A model generated the notes under the pieces. That model did no database searches, was not told the origin of the DNA, and saw only the letters and a program-made list of their open reading frames with translations. This document shows, in pieces, positions 23,771-33,679 of a DNA stretch of 64,000 bases; positions within the stretch are counted from its first letter, which is position 1; every line of letters starts with the position of its first letter. The stretch spans positions 1-64,000 of the forward strand of contig JADGNZ010000029.1 in assembly GCA_017883205.1 (NCBI GenBank), given 5' to 3'. The DNA is from Thermoanaerobaculia bacterium. Lineage in GTDB: Bacteria > Acidobacteriota > Thermoanaerobaculia > Gp7-AA8. The position numbers and the translations under genes are program-made.

Positions 23771-26536
23771 TTACGGCTTCGGCGCAGCAGCAGATTTCGC
23801 GAAGTCGCCCGCTTTGACGATCGTGATCTTCGACGGATCGATCCACTTCTTCACCGCCGCGTTGACCTGCTCCGCTGTCAGATCGGAGATCTTCTTGTCC
23901 AGCGCTGCATCCCAGGCCAGCGTCCGATTCGTGAAGAGCTCCGCGGCCAGGGTTCGCGAAAGTCCGGCATCCTGCGCGCGACCCAGCTTGCGGCTTTCCA
24001 GCAGGCCCTTCTTTGCTTCGGCGATCTCCGCCGGCGTGAAGCCTTCCTTCACAGCCTTGTCCACCTCTTCCTTGAACGCCGTCTCCAGTTTCGCGGCGTT
24101 TTGCGGTGCGTAGATAGCGAACGTTGTGAAGGCGCCGTTCTTGTCGAATGGGCTGGCTTGAACATTCGAGCCGACGCCGTAGCTCAAACCCTCTTTCTGC
24201 CGGATGCGGTTGCCGAGGCGCGAATAGAGCGTGCCGCCGCCGAGAATGTAGTTGCCGAGGACGAGTGCTGAGTAATCGGGATCATCGTCGCGGAGTTGGA
24301 GATTGACTCCGGCCAGGAAGATGGCGTTGGCCTTATCCGGCGTCTCCATCGACTGATTCGTTGCTGCGATGTCGTGGTAAATGCGTGGCACGCGCACGAA
24401 TGGCGTAGTGCTCTTCCACGAGCCTGCGATCTCGGTCAGTTGCGCGGTAACCTGCTTCGGATCGAAATCGCCGACGAGCGCGACCTCGGCATTCGAAGCT
24501 CCGTAGAACGTCGCATAGAAATTCTTCACATCCTCGAGCGTGAGCGCGTTGATGTCGGCGATGTCTTCCTCGGACGTCGTGACATAGCGAACGTCGCCTT
24601 TCGGGTACGGGTTCATCCGCCGCTGAAACTCCGTCGATCCTACCGATTGCGGGTCGCTGCGCTGCTGCTCGGCCTGCGCCAACTGCTCCTGCTTCCACTG
24701 GCTGAATTCCGAGGCGGGGAAGACGGGATCGCGCAGAACCTCGCCGACCAACGCCAGCACCGCCGGAAGATTCTCGCGCGTCGTCTCCACGTTGACGCTG
24801 AGCTGTGTCGCTCCACCACCGACAGTCACGCGTGCCTTCAGCTTGTCGAATTCATCCTTGAGTTGTTGGCGCGTGTGCTTGCTTGTCCCGCGCATGAGCA
24901 TGTCCGCCGCGGCCACGCCGGCTGTCGAGCGGTTCATGAGCGTCTTCTCGTCGCCGAAGTGCAGCGCGGCGGAGACATTCACCGTTGAACCGCGCGTCTT
25001 CTTTGGCAGAAGGGCGATTTTCAATCCGCCCGGCAGCGTGGTACGCGTCGTGCGCGCGTCGATGTTCGCAGGCGAAGGATCGAACGCCTCGCCAGCCGCG
25101 ATGGCGGCGTCGCCCTTGTAGTCCTTGACAATCGCCGCGACGTCGGACGGCGGCGGGATCTCAGCGCGAACCGGCTTCTTGTCGGGGATGAACTCGCCGA
25201 CAGTCCGATTTGAAGCGATGAAGTACGTATTCGCGATGCGCTGCACGTCTGCCGGCGTGACCTTGCGGATGCGGTCGCGGTTGAGGAAGAAGAGGCGCCA
25301 GTCGCCCGCTGCGATCGACTCGCTGAGAGCGATCCCGACGCGGTCCGCGGCGTTGAGGGTCATGTCGATGTTCTTGAGCATGCCGATGCGCGCGCGATCG
25401 ACTTCTTCTTTGGTCGGCGGCGTCGCTTTCAAGTCGTCGATCGTCTGCAGAAAGGTCTTCTTCGCATCATCCAGCGACTGCTCCTGCCGCACCTCGGCAG
25501 AGAGGGTCACGAATCCTGGATCGTGCAGTCCGGGCATGAAGCCGCCGACCGACGTCGCCTTCTTCGGCTCGACGAGCGCTTTGTAGAGCCGGCCCGACGG
25601 CGTGTCGATCAGAAGCCGCAGAAGCACCTGCGCTGCCGCCGAATCGGGGTGCGACTCCGCCGGCACGTGATAGGCAACGCTGAGTGCCTGCACGTCGCCG
25701 ACGCGTCTAAGTGTGACGTCGCGCTCCCCATCCTGCGCCGGCTCGGCCGTGTATGGCTCCTCGAGCTTGCGTGTCGGACGCGGAATCGGTCCATAAATCT
25801 TCTCGACCTCGGCGAGTGTCTTTGCTTCGTCGAACTTTCCGGCCACCAGCAGGACGACGTTGTCCGGCTGGTAATACTTGCGCCAGAACGCCTGCAGGCG
25901 ATCGATGGGAACGCGCTCGATGTCCGCGCGCGAACCGATCGTCGAATGTCCGTAGTTGTGCCAGAGGTAGGCGGTGGAGAGCACGCGCTCGTCGAGGACG
26001 TTCTCCGGATCGTTCTCGCCCGCCTCGAATTCGTTCCGCACGACGGTCATCTCGGAATCGAGGTCCTTCCGGGCGATGAAGGAGTGCTGCATCCGGTCGG
26101 CTTCGAGCGCGAGCGCGAACTTCACGTTGTCGTCGGTGGCCGGAAGAATCTCGAAATAGTTCGTCCGGTCGTACCAGGTCGAAGCGTTGTAGTTGGCGCC
26201 GTGCTCTTTGAGCGCCTGCGGGATGTTTTTGTGGTCCGGCGTCCCCTTGAACATCATGTGCTCGAGGAGATGGGCCATCCCGGTCTCGCCGTAGCTCTCG
26301 TGGCGCGAGCCGACGAGGTAGGTGAGGTTGATGACGACCGTCGGTTTGGTCTGATCGGGAAAGAGGAGGACGCGCATGCCGTTGGCAAGGTCGTACTCCG
26401 TGATTCCTTCGACGGACGTGATCTTTTCAGCCGCGGTTTTCGCCGGCGTCGATGCTTTCTTTGCCGTCGCCGGGGCGGCAAACGACGCCGCCGCGAACGC
26501 GACGAGGAACAGGCACGATATCCACTGTTTTCTCAA
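23771..26536 (-). CDS. periplasmic M16 family metalloprotease, double-domain
   Basis: 921 residues with a signal peptide (WISCLFLVAFAAASFAAPA). The first M16 half carries the inverted zinc motif HLLEH within GMAHLLEHMMFKG near residue 90, with the downstream glutamate region EMTVVRNEFEAGEND. The second half is an M16 domain without a zinc motif, as in pitrilysin-like fused proteases that clamp around unfolded peptides. The start is the TTG at 26536 with GAGGAG upstream; the ATG at 26572 lies before the site and would put charged residues ahead of the signal peptide. Likely degrades small peptides in the periplasm. Confidence 0.9.
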   Translation of the reverse strand: MRKQWISCLFLVAFAAASFAAPATAKKASTPAKTAAEKITSVEGITEYDLANGMRVLLFPDQTKPTVVINLTYLVGSRHESYGETGMAHLLEHMMFKGTPDHKNIPQALKEHGANYNASTWYDRTNYFEILPATDDNVKFALALEADRMQHSFIARKDLDSEMTVVRNEFEAGENDPENVLDERVLSTAYLWHNYGHSTIGSRADIERVPIDRLQAFWRKYYQPDNVVLLVAGKFDEAKTLAEVEKIYGPIPRPTRKLEEPYTAEPAQDGERDVTLRRVGDVQALSVAYHVPAESHPDSAAAQVLLRLLIDTPSGRLYKALVEPKKATSVGGFMPGLHDPGFVTLSAEVRQEQSLDDAKKTFLQTIDDLKATPPTKEEVDRARIGMLKNIDMTLNAADRVGIALSESIAAGDWRLFFLNRDRIRKVTPADVQRIANTYFIASNRTVGEFIPDKKPVRAEIPPPSDVAAIVKDYKGDAAIAAGEAFDPSPANIDARTTRTTLPGGLKIALLPKKTRGSTVNVSAALHFGDEKTLMNRSTAGVAAADMLMRGTSKHTRQQLKDEFDKLKARVTVGGGATQLSVNVETTRENLPAVLALVGEVLRDPVFPASEFSQWKQEQLAQAEQQRSDPQSVGSTEFQRRMNPYPKGDVRYVTTSEEDIADINALTLEDVKNFYATFYGASNAEVALVGDFDPKQVTAQLTEIAGSWKSTTPFVRVPRIYHDIAATNQSMETPDKANAIFLAGVNLQLRDDDPDYSALVLGNYILGGGTLYSRLGNRIRQKEGLSYGVGSNVQASPFDKNGAFTTFAIYAPQNAAKLETAFKEEVDKAVKEGFTPAEIAEAKKGLLESRKLGRAQDAGLSRTLAAELFTNRTLAWDAALDKKISDLTAEQVNAAVKKWIDPSKITIVKAGDFAKSAAAPKP

Positions 26537-26620
26537 GGGCTCTCCTCTGGTTTCGTGGTGTAGGGACGCCATTCTGCAACTTCAGGCGTCCTCGCGCTAG
26601 CTGAACGAAAGAGAGACGTT

Positions 26621-26675
26621 TTTCACGCGGAGACGCGGAGAAACCCTCCGCGTCCCCCGCGTCTCCGCGTGAAAC
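26621..26675. repeat. long palindrome, family B copy 2
   Basis: TTTCACGCGGAGACGCGGAG faces CCCGCGTCTCCGCGTGAAA upstream of two divergent genes, so here it cannot serve simply as a terminator. Confidence 0.8.
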
Positions 26676-26726
26676 GGTTTTCTTTTCCTCGATGCGTGTG
26701 TCTCACATCCCATAACGGAGGATGCA

Positions 26727-27515
26727 ATGCGACACCGAATTCTGATTCTCGCTCTCTCACTTCTGGCAACTCAGGCCTTCGCCGCCCGCACGAGCGGATT
26801 CGCCCTCAACGTGCTCGTCGACGACGTGGCCCGATCGGAGTACTTCCACGGCGGCACCGTCTACATCGAAGCCGTTCGTGGCTCGAGCTACAGCCTGCGC
26901 CTCACCAACCCGACGCCCTATCGCGTCGCCGTCGCGCTGTCCGTCGACGGCCTCAACACGATCGACGCCAAACACACCGATGCCCGCAGCGCCTCGAAGT
27001 GGGTGCTTGAGCCGTACGAGTCGACGACGATCTCCGGCTGGCAGGTCAGCGACCGCGCCGCGCGCAGCTTCTACTTCACAGGCGAGCGCCACTCCTACGG
27101 CGCCAAGCTCGGCCAGACCGAAAACCTCGGCGTCATCGAAGCCGTCTATTTTCGCGAGCGCCAGCACGACGTCGAGATCTACCATCATTCGTATAGTGAC
27201 GAACGGTCCAACGGCGCCGACGCCGGGCGCTCCCAGCCCGTGCCAGCACCGCTGGCCGCCGGCTCCGCCGCCCCCTCCGCCAAAGCGCAGCGACACGACA
27301 CCTCCGACGACTACGCCGCCACAGGAATGGGCCACCGGGCGGAACACGAAATCTACAGCGTCGACATGGACCTCGACCCAACCCCGATCGCCTCGGTCCG
27401 CATCCGCTACGAATTCCGCCAGCAACTGGTCAAGCTCGGCATCCTGCCGCAGTACGTCTCGCCGCTCGAACGACGGGAGCATGCGAGTGGGTTCGGGGGG
27501 TATTGCCCGGAGTAG
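26727..27515 (+). CDS. exported hypothetical protein
   Basis: 262 residues with a signal peptide (MRHRILILALSLLATQAFAA). The mature part to ~150 looks like a beta-rich domain (VYIEAVRGSSYSLRLTNP, GWQVSDRAARSFYFTGE). A low-complexity Ala/Pro linker and a C-terminal segment ending FGGYCPE follow. No family is known to me. GGAGG precedes the ATG. It stands alone between two palindromes. Confidence 0.75.
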   Translation: MRHRILILALSLLATQAFAARTSGFALNVLVDDVARSEYFHGGTVYIEAVRGSSYSLRLTNPTPYRVAVALSVDGLNTIDAKHTDARSASKWVLEPYESTTISGWQVSDRAARSFYFTGERHSYGAKLGQTENLGVIEAVYFRERQHDVEIYHHSYSDERSNGADAGRSQPVPAPLAAGSAAPSAKAQRHDTSDDYAATGMGHRAEHEIYSVDMDLDPTPIASVRIRYEFRQQLVKLGILPQYVSPLERREHASGFGGYCPE

Positions 27516-27578
27516 GCTCGGGTTGTTGACAGCTCGCGCGAATTCGGACCTGCAGCAGCTTTAAGCCGCGCGTCGCTC

Positions 27579-27644
27579 AACCACAGAGACGCCAGAGGTC
27601 ACAGAGGCAACGGTCAGCTCTGTGACCTCAGTGTCTCTGTGGTT
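27579..27644. repeat. long palindrome, family A copy 3
   Basis: AACCACAGAGACGCCAGAGG faces CCTCAGTGTCTCTGTGGTT between convergent genes. Confidence 0.8.
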
Positions 27645-27670
27645 CATTCTTCTTGTCACTGCCACTCGAT

Positions 27671-28243
27671 TCACACCCTAGGCTCGGCCGCAGCCTCGTA
27701 GAGCTCGTGAATATCGAGCTGCGCTCCGACCAGCAGCTCCGCGGTCGCGCCCTCTCGCACGATCGCTGAGCGCCAGCGGTTGTCGTTTTCGCGCGTCCAG
27801 ACTTCCACCGAACGGTCGCGGTGCGACACGAGGACGTACTGCTTCAGCGACGGAAGCGTTTTGTAATGCTCGAATTTGTCGCCCGTGTCGTAGTCTTCGG
27901 TGCTCCGGCTCAGGACCTCGATGATCAGCGCGGGATTGGTGACTGCCTGCGAGTCGTCTTCATCGCGCACGCTCGGCCCGCAGATGATGGAGATGTCCGG
28001 ATATGTGGCCAGGCCGGACGGCGTGCGTACGCGCAGGTCGGCGTCGTACGCGCGGCAGTTGCCGCCGCGAAGTTGCGCAAAAAGCAATCCGATCGCGGCA
28101 GCGGCGAGGGCTGCGTGTTCCGGCGTGCCTCCGGCCATCGCGTAGATCTGGCCGCTGAGGAACTCGTGCTTGACGTTGCTCGAGGCCTCGAGTGCGAGGT
28201 AGTCCGCATACGTGAAGTTGCTTTGATGAAGAGGTACGGACAT
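27671..28243 (-). CDS. Uma2 family putative restriction endonuclease-like protein
   Basis: 190 residues of the Uma2 (DUF820) family, a PD-(D/E)XK nuclease fold common in cyanobacteria and soil bacteria. Visible pieces: N-terminal FTYADYLALEASSNVKHEFLSG (key E and G), the YPDISIICGP catalytic Asp, and LIIEVLSRSTEDYDTGDKFEHY with Glu and Lys. The family's target is unknown. Start at ATG 28243 with a GATAAT -10 8 nt upstream. A single copy stands here without partner genes. Confidence 0.85.
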   Translation of the reverse strand: MSVPLHQSNFTYADYLALEASSNVKHEFLSGQIYAMAGGTPEHAALAAAAIGLLFAQLRGGNCRAYDADLRVRTPSGLATYPDISIICGPSVRDEDDSQAVTNPALIIEVLSRSTEDYDTGDKFEHYKTLPSLKQYVLVSHRDRSVEVWTRENDNRWRSAIVREGATAELLVGAQLDIHELYEAAAEPRV

Positions 28244-28251
28244 CAAGACGA

Positions 28252-28257
28252 ATTATC
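28252..28257 (-). promoter_or_regulatory. -10 element of the Uma2 gene
   Basis: GATAAT on the minus strand, 8 nt before the ATG; no ribosome site. Confidence 0.45.
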
Positions 28258-28368
28258 GCATGCGAGCAAGATCTTGGAAGGCGGTCCGTAGCTCTCCGAA
28301 ATCTTCGTCCGGAGGCGGCAACGCGTTATCATCGATCCATCCTTCAATTCATCGGGAGACGATCGACA

Positions 28369-31300
28369 ATGAAGAGAGCCATCGCGGCGGTTGTTTGCGC
28401 GCTTTCGTTCTTCGCTGTTTCGCTTTTCGGGCAGACCAGCTCTTCGCTCACGGGCATCGTGACTGCCGAGGGGAGGGCGTTGCCGGGCGTGGTGGTGACG
28501 ATCTCCTCGCCGGAGTTACAGGGAGCTCGACAGACCTTAACGGGTGACGGCGGCGCGTACAGCTTTTCCGCGTTGCCGCCGGGCGAGTATGCGATCTCGA
28601 TGACGTTTGGGGGGATGGAGACGCAGCGATTGCATTCGTCGCTTCGACTTTCGCAAACATCGCGCGTCGACGGGGTACTCAAGCCTGCCGGGACAAGCGA
28701 AGCCATCACTGTCACCGCCGCGGCTCCCTCGGTGATCGAGAGTCCGCAGATCTCCACGAACATGACGCTGCCGTTCATCGAGCGGCTGCCGATTCAGCGC
28801 AATCAGCTTGCGACTGCGCAGTTCGCGCCGGGCGTCAACGGCAACACGCTCGCGAATGGGGAGCTCTACATCTCGGGCGGCCCGGGATACGACAACCTCG
28901 TGCTCGTCAACGGCGTCGCCGTCACGGAGCAGACGCGCGGGCAGATGCGGCCGATGTATGTCGAAGATGCCATCCAGGAGACGACGGTATTGACCGGCGC
29001 GATCTCTGCTGAGTACGGCCGGTTCAGCGGAGGCGTCGTCAACAGCATCACGAAGTCGGGCGGCAATCAGTTGGCTGGCTCGCTGCGCGATTCGCTCAGC
29101 AATCCGGCGTGGGTGGCGCAGTCGCCGGCGCTGGAAACGCGCGAGAACAATCTCAATCACGTCGGCGAAGGCACTCTCGGTGGCTTCCTCATTCGCGATC
29201 ACCTCTGGTTCTTCGGCGCGGGACGACTGGCGAAGAACGACACCTCGCGGCAGACGGTCTCCATTCCGGCATCGGCGACGAATCCGATCTCGCCTGCATC
29301 GCCGGCGATCAGCTATGCCGAGGGGAATGATCAGAAGAGATATGAGGCGAAGTTGACGTCGCAGATTGGCGCGCGGCAAACGCTGGCCGCGTCGTGGTTC
29401 GGCGTCAACACGTTAGGAACGAACGCGCGTTTCTCTGCCAATCTTTACGACGAGGCCAGCCTCACGACGCGCACCGATCCGGAGTCGCTCCTGGCCGTGC
29501 ATTACAACGGCATGGCTGCCACGAACCTGCTGCTGGAAGGCCACTACTCGGCGCGCAAGTTCTCCGACCGCACTGGCGCGCCGACGACGGATTTGATCGC
29601 GGGAACGGTTCTTCTCGACCGCAATAACAACAACACACGCTTCCACTCGCCGTCGCTTTGTGATATCTGCGACGCCGAGCGCCGCAACAACAAGGATGTC
29701 CTGCTCGAGGGTCACGACTTTTTCGATGCGAAATCGTTTGGCAGCCACGACCTCGTCGCCGGCGTCGATCGCTTCACCGAGAGCCGCTATGCGAACAATC
29801 ATCAATCGGGCAGCGACTTCTCGATCTTCGTGACGAAGGCGCAGTTCAGCAACGGGGTGATCTATCCCGTGATCACGCCGTCGAACGCGAACGGTGGCGG
29901 CACGTTCATCCGCTGGACGCCGATCCTCACGCCTGCGAGCGCGAACGACCTGCGGACCGATTCCGCGTTCGTCAACGACACTTGGAGCGCGACGTCGCAT
30001 CTGACCATGACGGTCGGCGCACGATTCGACCGCAATCACGCAGTCGATGCTGACGGCGTCGTCAGCTCGAACGATTCCAAGCTCTCGCCGCGGCTCTCCG
30101 CGCAGTACGACCTTCGCGGCGACGGACGGCATCGATTCTCGGTTTCGTTCGGCGAGTACGCCTCGCGCATCGCGGACAACATCGCTTCGTCGAATCAAGC
30201 GGCAGGCAACGCTGCGGCCATCGACTTCGCGTACCGAGGTCCGGCCATCAACAACACGTCGCTGACCGTGCCGATGGATGACGCGATCCGCCGCATCTTC
30301 GACTACTTCAACAACACGCAAGGCGGCACGGCCAACCGCACGGCGGTGAACCTGCGCGCCAACGGCTCGCGCACGATTCCCGGCTTCGCCACCTATTTCG
30401 ACGGCTCGCTGGCATCGCCCTCGGTGCGCGAATTCACGACGGGATACGGCGCGCAAATCGGCAGGAATGGGTTCGTTCGCGCCGACTATGTTCACCGCGA
30501 CTGGCGTGATTTCTACGCGGCCAGCGTCACCACGGCCACGCAAAAAGCGAACACGCCCCTCGGCATCCCCGTCGATATGCAGCTCGTCCGCAACAGCAAC
30601 AACATGGTGCGTCAGTATCGCGGCGTGCAGTTGCAGGCGCGCTGGACGCCGGACCGCTTCGACTTCGGCACGCACTACACCTGGTCGAAGCTGCGCGGCA
30701 ATGACGACAGCGAGAGCGCGACGACAGGCGCCACGGCGAACATCGATCCGACGCTCTTCTACCCCGAGTACTTCGCGTACAGCCGGGCCGCGCCGATCGG
30801 ATACCTGGCCGGCGATCAGCGTCATCGTGTTCGCGCCTGGGCCGGCTATCGTCTACCCCTGCCGGCCGGTTCGCTCGAAGCGACAGTCATGCAGAGTTAC
30901 GAATCAGGGATGCCGTACTCGATCGCCGGCGCGATCAACCTCACACGTTACGCCGGCGCGCCCGCGAACCTCGGCTACAACTCGGTGCCCAACGGCCTGT
31001 ACTACTTCAGTGGACGCGGCGAGCTTCGCACGGACGCGACGCGCTCGACAGATCTCGCGCTGCGCTACAGCGTTCGCGTGTCCGCGCTGGAGTTTTTCGC
31101 GCAGGGCGATCTGCTCAATGCGTTCAACAATGCCGCAATCTTCGATCCGCAGCGCCTCAGTACGACAGTCACGACCGCGGCGACATCCGCGACGTTCCTG
31201 CCGTTCGATCCGGCGAAAACGACGCCGGTGCAGTGTCCGACGGGTGCATCCGCCGCGGTATGCACGGCGATGGGCGCGAACTACCAGCTCGCGTCAAACT

Positions 31301-31374
31301 TCGGGACGCCGCTGAACAACCTTGCGTACCAAGTGCCGCGAACCGTGCGGATGTCGTTGGGGGTTCGGTTCTGA
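28369..31374 (+). CDS. TonB-dependent receptor with carboxypeptidase-regulatory-like domain
   Basis: 1,001 residues. Signal peptide (MKRAIAAVVCALSFFAVSLFG), then a carboxypeptidase-regulatory-like beta sandwich at ~22-105 (SLTGIVTAEGRALPGVVVTI, GAYSFSALPPGEYAISM), then a plug domain (NMTLPFIERLPIQRNQ, AEYGRFSGGVVNSITKSGGN) and a long beta-barrel ending in aromatic Phe (VRMSLGVRF), as needed for outer-membrane insertion. This is the acidobacterial Oar/CarboxypepD_reg type. The ligand is unknown. A GGGAGA site precedes the ATG. Confidence 0.9.
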   Translation: MKRAIAAVVCALSFFAVSLFGQTSSSLTGIVTAEGRALPGVVVTISSPELQGARQTLTGDGGAYSFSALPPGEYAISMTFGGMETQRLHSSLRLSQTSRVDGVLKPAGTSEAITVTAAAPSVIESPQISTNMTLPFIERLPIQRNQLATAQFAPGVNGNTLANGELYISGGPGYDNLVLVNGVAVTEQTRGQMRPMYVEDAIQETTVLTGAISAEYGRFSGGVVNSITKSGGNQLAGSLRDSLSNPAWVAQSPALETRENNLNHVGEGTLGGFLIRDHLWFFGAGRLAKNDTSRQTVSIPASATNPISPASPAISYAEGNDQKRYEAKLTSQIGARQTLAASWFGVNTLGTNARFSANLYDEASLTTRTDPESLLAVHYNGMAATNLLLEGHYSARKFSDRTGAPTTDLIAGTVLLDRNNNNTRFHSPSLCDICDAERRNNKDVLLEGHDFFDAKSFGSHDLVAGVDRFTESRYANNHQSGSDFSIFVTKAQFSNGVIYPVITPSNANGGGTFIRWTPILTPASANDLRTDSAFVNDTWSATSHLTMTVGARFDRNHAVDADGVVSSNDSKLSPRLSAQYDLRGDGRHRFSVSFGEYASRIADNIASSNQAAGNAAAIDFAYRGPAINNTSLTVPMDDAIRRIFDYFNNTQGGTANRTAVNLRANGSRTIPGFATYFDGSLASPSVREFTTGYGAQIGRNGFVRADYVHRDWRDFYAASVTTATQKANTPLGIPVDMQLVRNSNNMVRQYRGVQLQARWTPDRFDFGTHYTWSKLRGNDDSESATTGATANIDPTLFYPEYFAYSRAAPIGYLAGDQRHRVRAWAGYRLPLPAGSLEATVMQSYESGMPYSIAGAINLTRYAGAPANLGYNSVPNGLYYFSGRGELRTDATRSTDLALRYSVRVSALEFFAQGDLLNAFNNAAIFDPQRLSTTVTTAATSATFLPFDPAKTTPVQCPTGASAAVCTAMGANYQLASNFGTPLNNLAYQVPRTVRMSLGVRF

Positions 31375-31391
31375 GTTTCTGAGAACGGTTT

Positions 31392-31452
31392 TCACGCGGA
31401 GACGCGCAGGTCACGGAGCACACCACCGCGTTTCTCCGCGTCTCCGCGTGAT
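31392..31452. repeat. long palindrome, family B copy 3
   Basis: TTCACGCGGAGACGCGCAGG faces CTCCGCGTCTCCGCGTGA between two genes on the same strand. Confidence 0.75.
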
Positions 31453-31482
31453 ACGCCTTTCGTTTCGTGTGACACTTGACGA

Positions 31483-32235
31483 ATGAAATTGCGGCTCGTG
31501 TTACTCATCCTTCTTGCCACTGTCGCTCGTGTCGGCGAACCGGGTCATTGGGCCGAGGTGAATGGGCATCGGATGTACTACGAGACGAGTGGCTCGGGGC
31601 GGCCGATGCTGTTGTTGCATGGCGGCGGCAACACCATCCACGGCTCGTTCGCGAAGCAGCTCGAGGTCTTTACGAAGACGCATTCGATCATCGCGCCGGA
31701 GCAGATCGGCCATGGTCACACGCCTGATGTCGCGGGTCCGCTCACGTACGCACGCATGGCCAGCGACACGGCTGCGCTACTCGTCAAGCTCGGACTCAAG
31801 GATGTCGACGTCGTCGGATGGAGCGATGGCGGGATCGTGGCTCTCATCCTTGCCGTGCGACATCCGGAGTTGGTACGGCGCGTCGCGGTCAGCGGCGCGA
31901 ACTTCACGCCCGAGGGATATCTGGCGGACGACTTGCGGCAGATGCGCGCCAGAGATGTCGAGTCGCCGGCGACTCTCGACCAGAGGCTCAATCACCTTTG
32001 GGCGACATCACCAACGAAGGACGAGTTGAGTCCGGCGCTCCTGTCGGGAGTTCACAAGAGAGTGCTCGTCATGGTTGGCGACCACGACGCCATCCAGCTC
32101 GATCACACAATCGCGCTTTATCGCGCGTTGCCCGATGCCCGGCTCTGCATTCTGCCGGGAACCGGACACGGAACGTTCATTCAGCGGCCGGAGTGGGTGA
32201 ATGCGATTGTGGCGTCGTTTCTGGACGAGCCGTAG
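31483..32235 (+). CDS. alpha/beta hydrolase
   Basis: 250 residues with an N-terminal signal-like helix (MKLRLVLLILLATVARV). The alpha/beta hydrolase fold shows the oxyanion region LLLHGGGNTIHGSF, nucleophile elbow GWSDGG (Ser near residue 115), acid in MVGDHDAI and histidine in GTGHGTFI. The substrate cannot be assigned. The nearest -10-like sequence is GACACT, 6 nt before the ATG. Directly after the stop lies a truncated redoxin relic on the other strand. Confidence 0.85.
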   Translation: MKLRLVLLILLATVARVGEPGHWAEVNGHRMYYETSGSGRPMLLLHGGGNTIHGSFAKQLEVFTKTHSIIAPEQIGHGHTPDVAGPLTYARMASDTAALLVKLGLKDVDVVGWSDGGIVALILAVRHPELVRRVAVSGANFTPEGYLADDLRQMRARDVESPATLDQRLNHLWATSPTKDELSPALLSGVHKRVLVMVGDHDAIQLDHTIALYRALPDARLCILPGTGHGTFIQRPEWVNAIVASFLDEP

Positions 32236-32243
32236 GTCTGTGC

Positions 32244-32305
32244 CTCACTGCATTCACCGAGTTGCGGAACGGTCATCAGTAGCCGCGATAGAAGATGAGG
32301 ATGTC
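32244..32305 (-). pseudogene. truncated redoxin relic 1, carrying the TGA active-site codon
   Basis: Minus-strand sequence matching the core of the redoxin gene at 34835-35599. It reads ILIFYRGY, then TGA (32278-32276, in place of Trp), TGA (32275-32273, at the selenocysteine position) and PFRNS. It then jumps straight to the bases found after the intact gene's stop (GGTGAATGCAGTGA). The middle and C-terminal part is deleted. It lies between the hydrolase stop and the next plus-strand gene. Confidence 0.7.
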
Positions 32306-32332
32306 TCTGGGGTCCGGTTCTGAATTGCGGCG

Positions 32333-32338
32333 CATAAT
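32333..32338 (+). promoter_or_regulatory. -10 element of the exported protein gene
   Basis: CATAAT ends 9 nt before the ATG at 32348. An AGGAG lies only 2-3 nt from the start, too close for a normal ribosome site. Confidence 0.4.
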
Positions 32339-32347
32339 CGAGGAGCC

Positions 32348-33667
32348 ATGTCTCCGCAGCTCGTTTTTCTTACGCTCTTTCTCGGTTTGATCTCCGGACG
32401 AAACGACGTCGATTTGCAGGCGGGACCGGAGATCAAGTCCATTCGCATCCTGCTTGACGGCCGTCAGATTGCTGCGATGAAAGAGCCGCCGTGGCATGCG
32501 ACGGTCGATTTCGGCCCCTCCATCGTTCCCGGCGAACTGGCCGCTGCCGGCTACGACGCACAGGGAAACGAGGTGGTGCGCGTCGCGCAAACGGTCAATC
32601 TGCCGCGGCCTGAGGCGGAGCTCGTGATCGCACTACAGAACGACGCAAGCGGGACGCCGCGATCGGCCGCGCTGCGATGGGAGCATCTGCTCGGGGCGAA
32701 GCCGGTCAAAACGTCGCTTGCCATCGACGGCAAGGAGATTCCGCTCGACAGCACGAGCAGTGCGCGCCTGCCGCGGCTGGACATGAATCACCCGCACGTG
32801 ATCGCCGCCGAGATGAAATTCGACGACGGATTCAGCATGCGACGGGAGCTCATCGCCGGTGGGGCAATCAGCTACACGGCCGATACGCAGTTGACGCCGG
32901 TCGGTGTCAGACAGGCAACCGCGGCGCCGCCGGCCGATACCGGCGATTGCTTCACCAGCGCCGGATCGCCGGTACGCATTGCGGCGATCGAGAAAAGTCC
33001 TGCACTCGTCGTCGTCGTACTCGATCCTGATCCGCAGGAAGCCATCGGGGCGCTCAGCCCGGCGACGAATCCGTCGATGTACTTGAGTGGTAGAAATGAC
33101 GTGCGCCACCTGATCCCGCTGGAGTCCGGCACACGGATGCGCATTCTGTGGCCCTTCGCGAAGCAGCACAAGACGACGAGCAACGCCTCAGCGTTCCTGT
33201 TTCCGCGGTCGAACGATGTCGAGGCGAGCGAAGGCGGCCTGGTGTGGCTGCTCACGCGAACGTACGGCGAGCGAGTCGATGAATCCGAGCCGCGCCGGAT
33301 CGCCGACGCTGTCGGCGTTGCCGGTCTCGAAGCCATTACCAGTGCGAACCGCCGCGCGGTCGTTCTCGCGCTGAGCCGCTTCGAAGACAAAAGTACGCAC
33401 GATGCCGCCTCCATCCGCAACTATCTCGCCTCGATCGGTGTGCCGCTTTTCGTCTGGTCGTTCACCGGGCCGCGGCCGGAACTGCGCGATACCTGGGGAG
33501 AGGTCGACGATGTCTCGTCGCACGGAAAACTGAAGGTTGCCGCCGCCCGTCTTCGCGCGGAGCTCGCGTCGCAGCACGTGGCCTGGATCGCCGCCGATCC
33601 CGTAGCCGCGCTGCGGATCACTCCCACGGGACGCTGCGGAATCACGCCGATGGCCGCGGCACGGTAG
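32348..33667 (+). CDS. exported protein resembling VWFA-related proteins
   Basis: 439 residues. Short hydrophobic N-terminus (MSPQLVFLTLFLGLISG), then beta-rich segments typical of acidobacterial VWFA-related proteins (IKSIRILLDGRQIAAM, WHATVDFGPSIVPGEL). The C-terminal half shows alternating strands and helices like a VWA fold (SPALVVVVLDPDPQEA, RRAVVLALSRFEDKS, GVPLFVWSFTG). A clear DxSxS metal site is not seen. Function unknown. It is flanked on both sides by relics of the redoxin gene. Confidence 0.65.
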   Translation: MSPQLVFLTLFLGLISGRNDVDLQAGPEIKSIRILLDGRQIAAMKEPPWHATVDFGPSIVPGELAAAGYDAQGNEVVRVAQTVNLPRPEAELVIALQNDASGTPRSAALRWEHLLGAKPVKTSLAIDGKEIPLDSTSSARLPRLDMNHPHVIAAEMKFDDGFSMRRELIAGGAISYTADTQLTPVGVRQATAAPPADTGDCFTSAGSPVRIAAIEKSPALVVVVLDPDPQEAIGALSPATNPSMYLSGRNDVRHLIPLESGTRMRILWPFAKQHKTTSNASAFLFPRSNDVEASEGGLVWLLTRTYGERVDESEPRRIADAVGVAGLEAITSANRRAVVLALSRFEDKSTHDAASIRNYLASIGVPLFVWSFTGPRPELRDTWGEVDDVSSHGKLKVAAARLRAELASQHVAWIAADPVAALRITPTGRCGITPMAAAR

Positions 33668-33679
33668 TCGATCGCGTCG

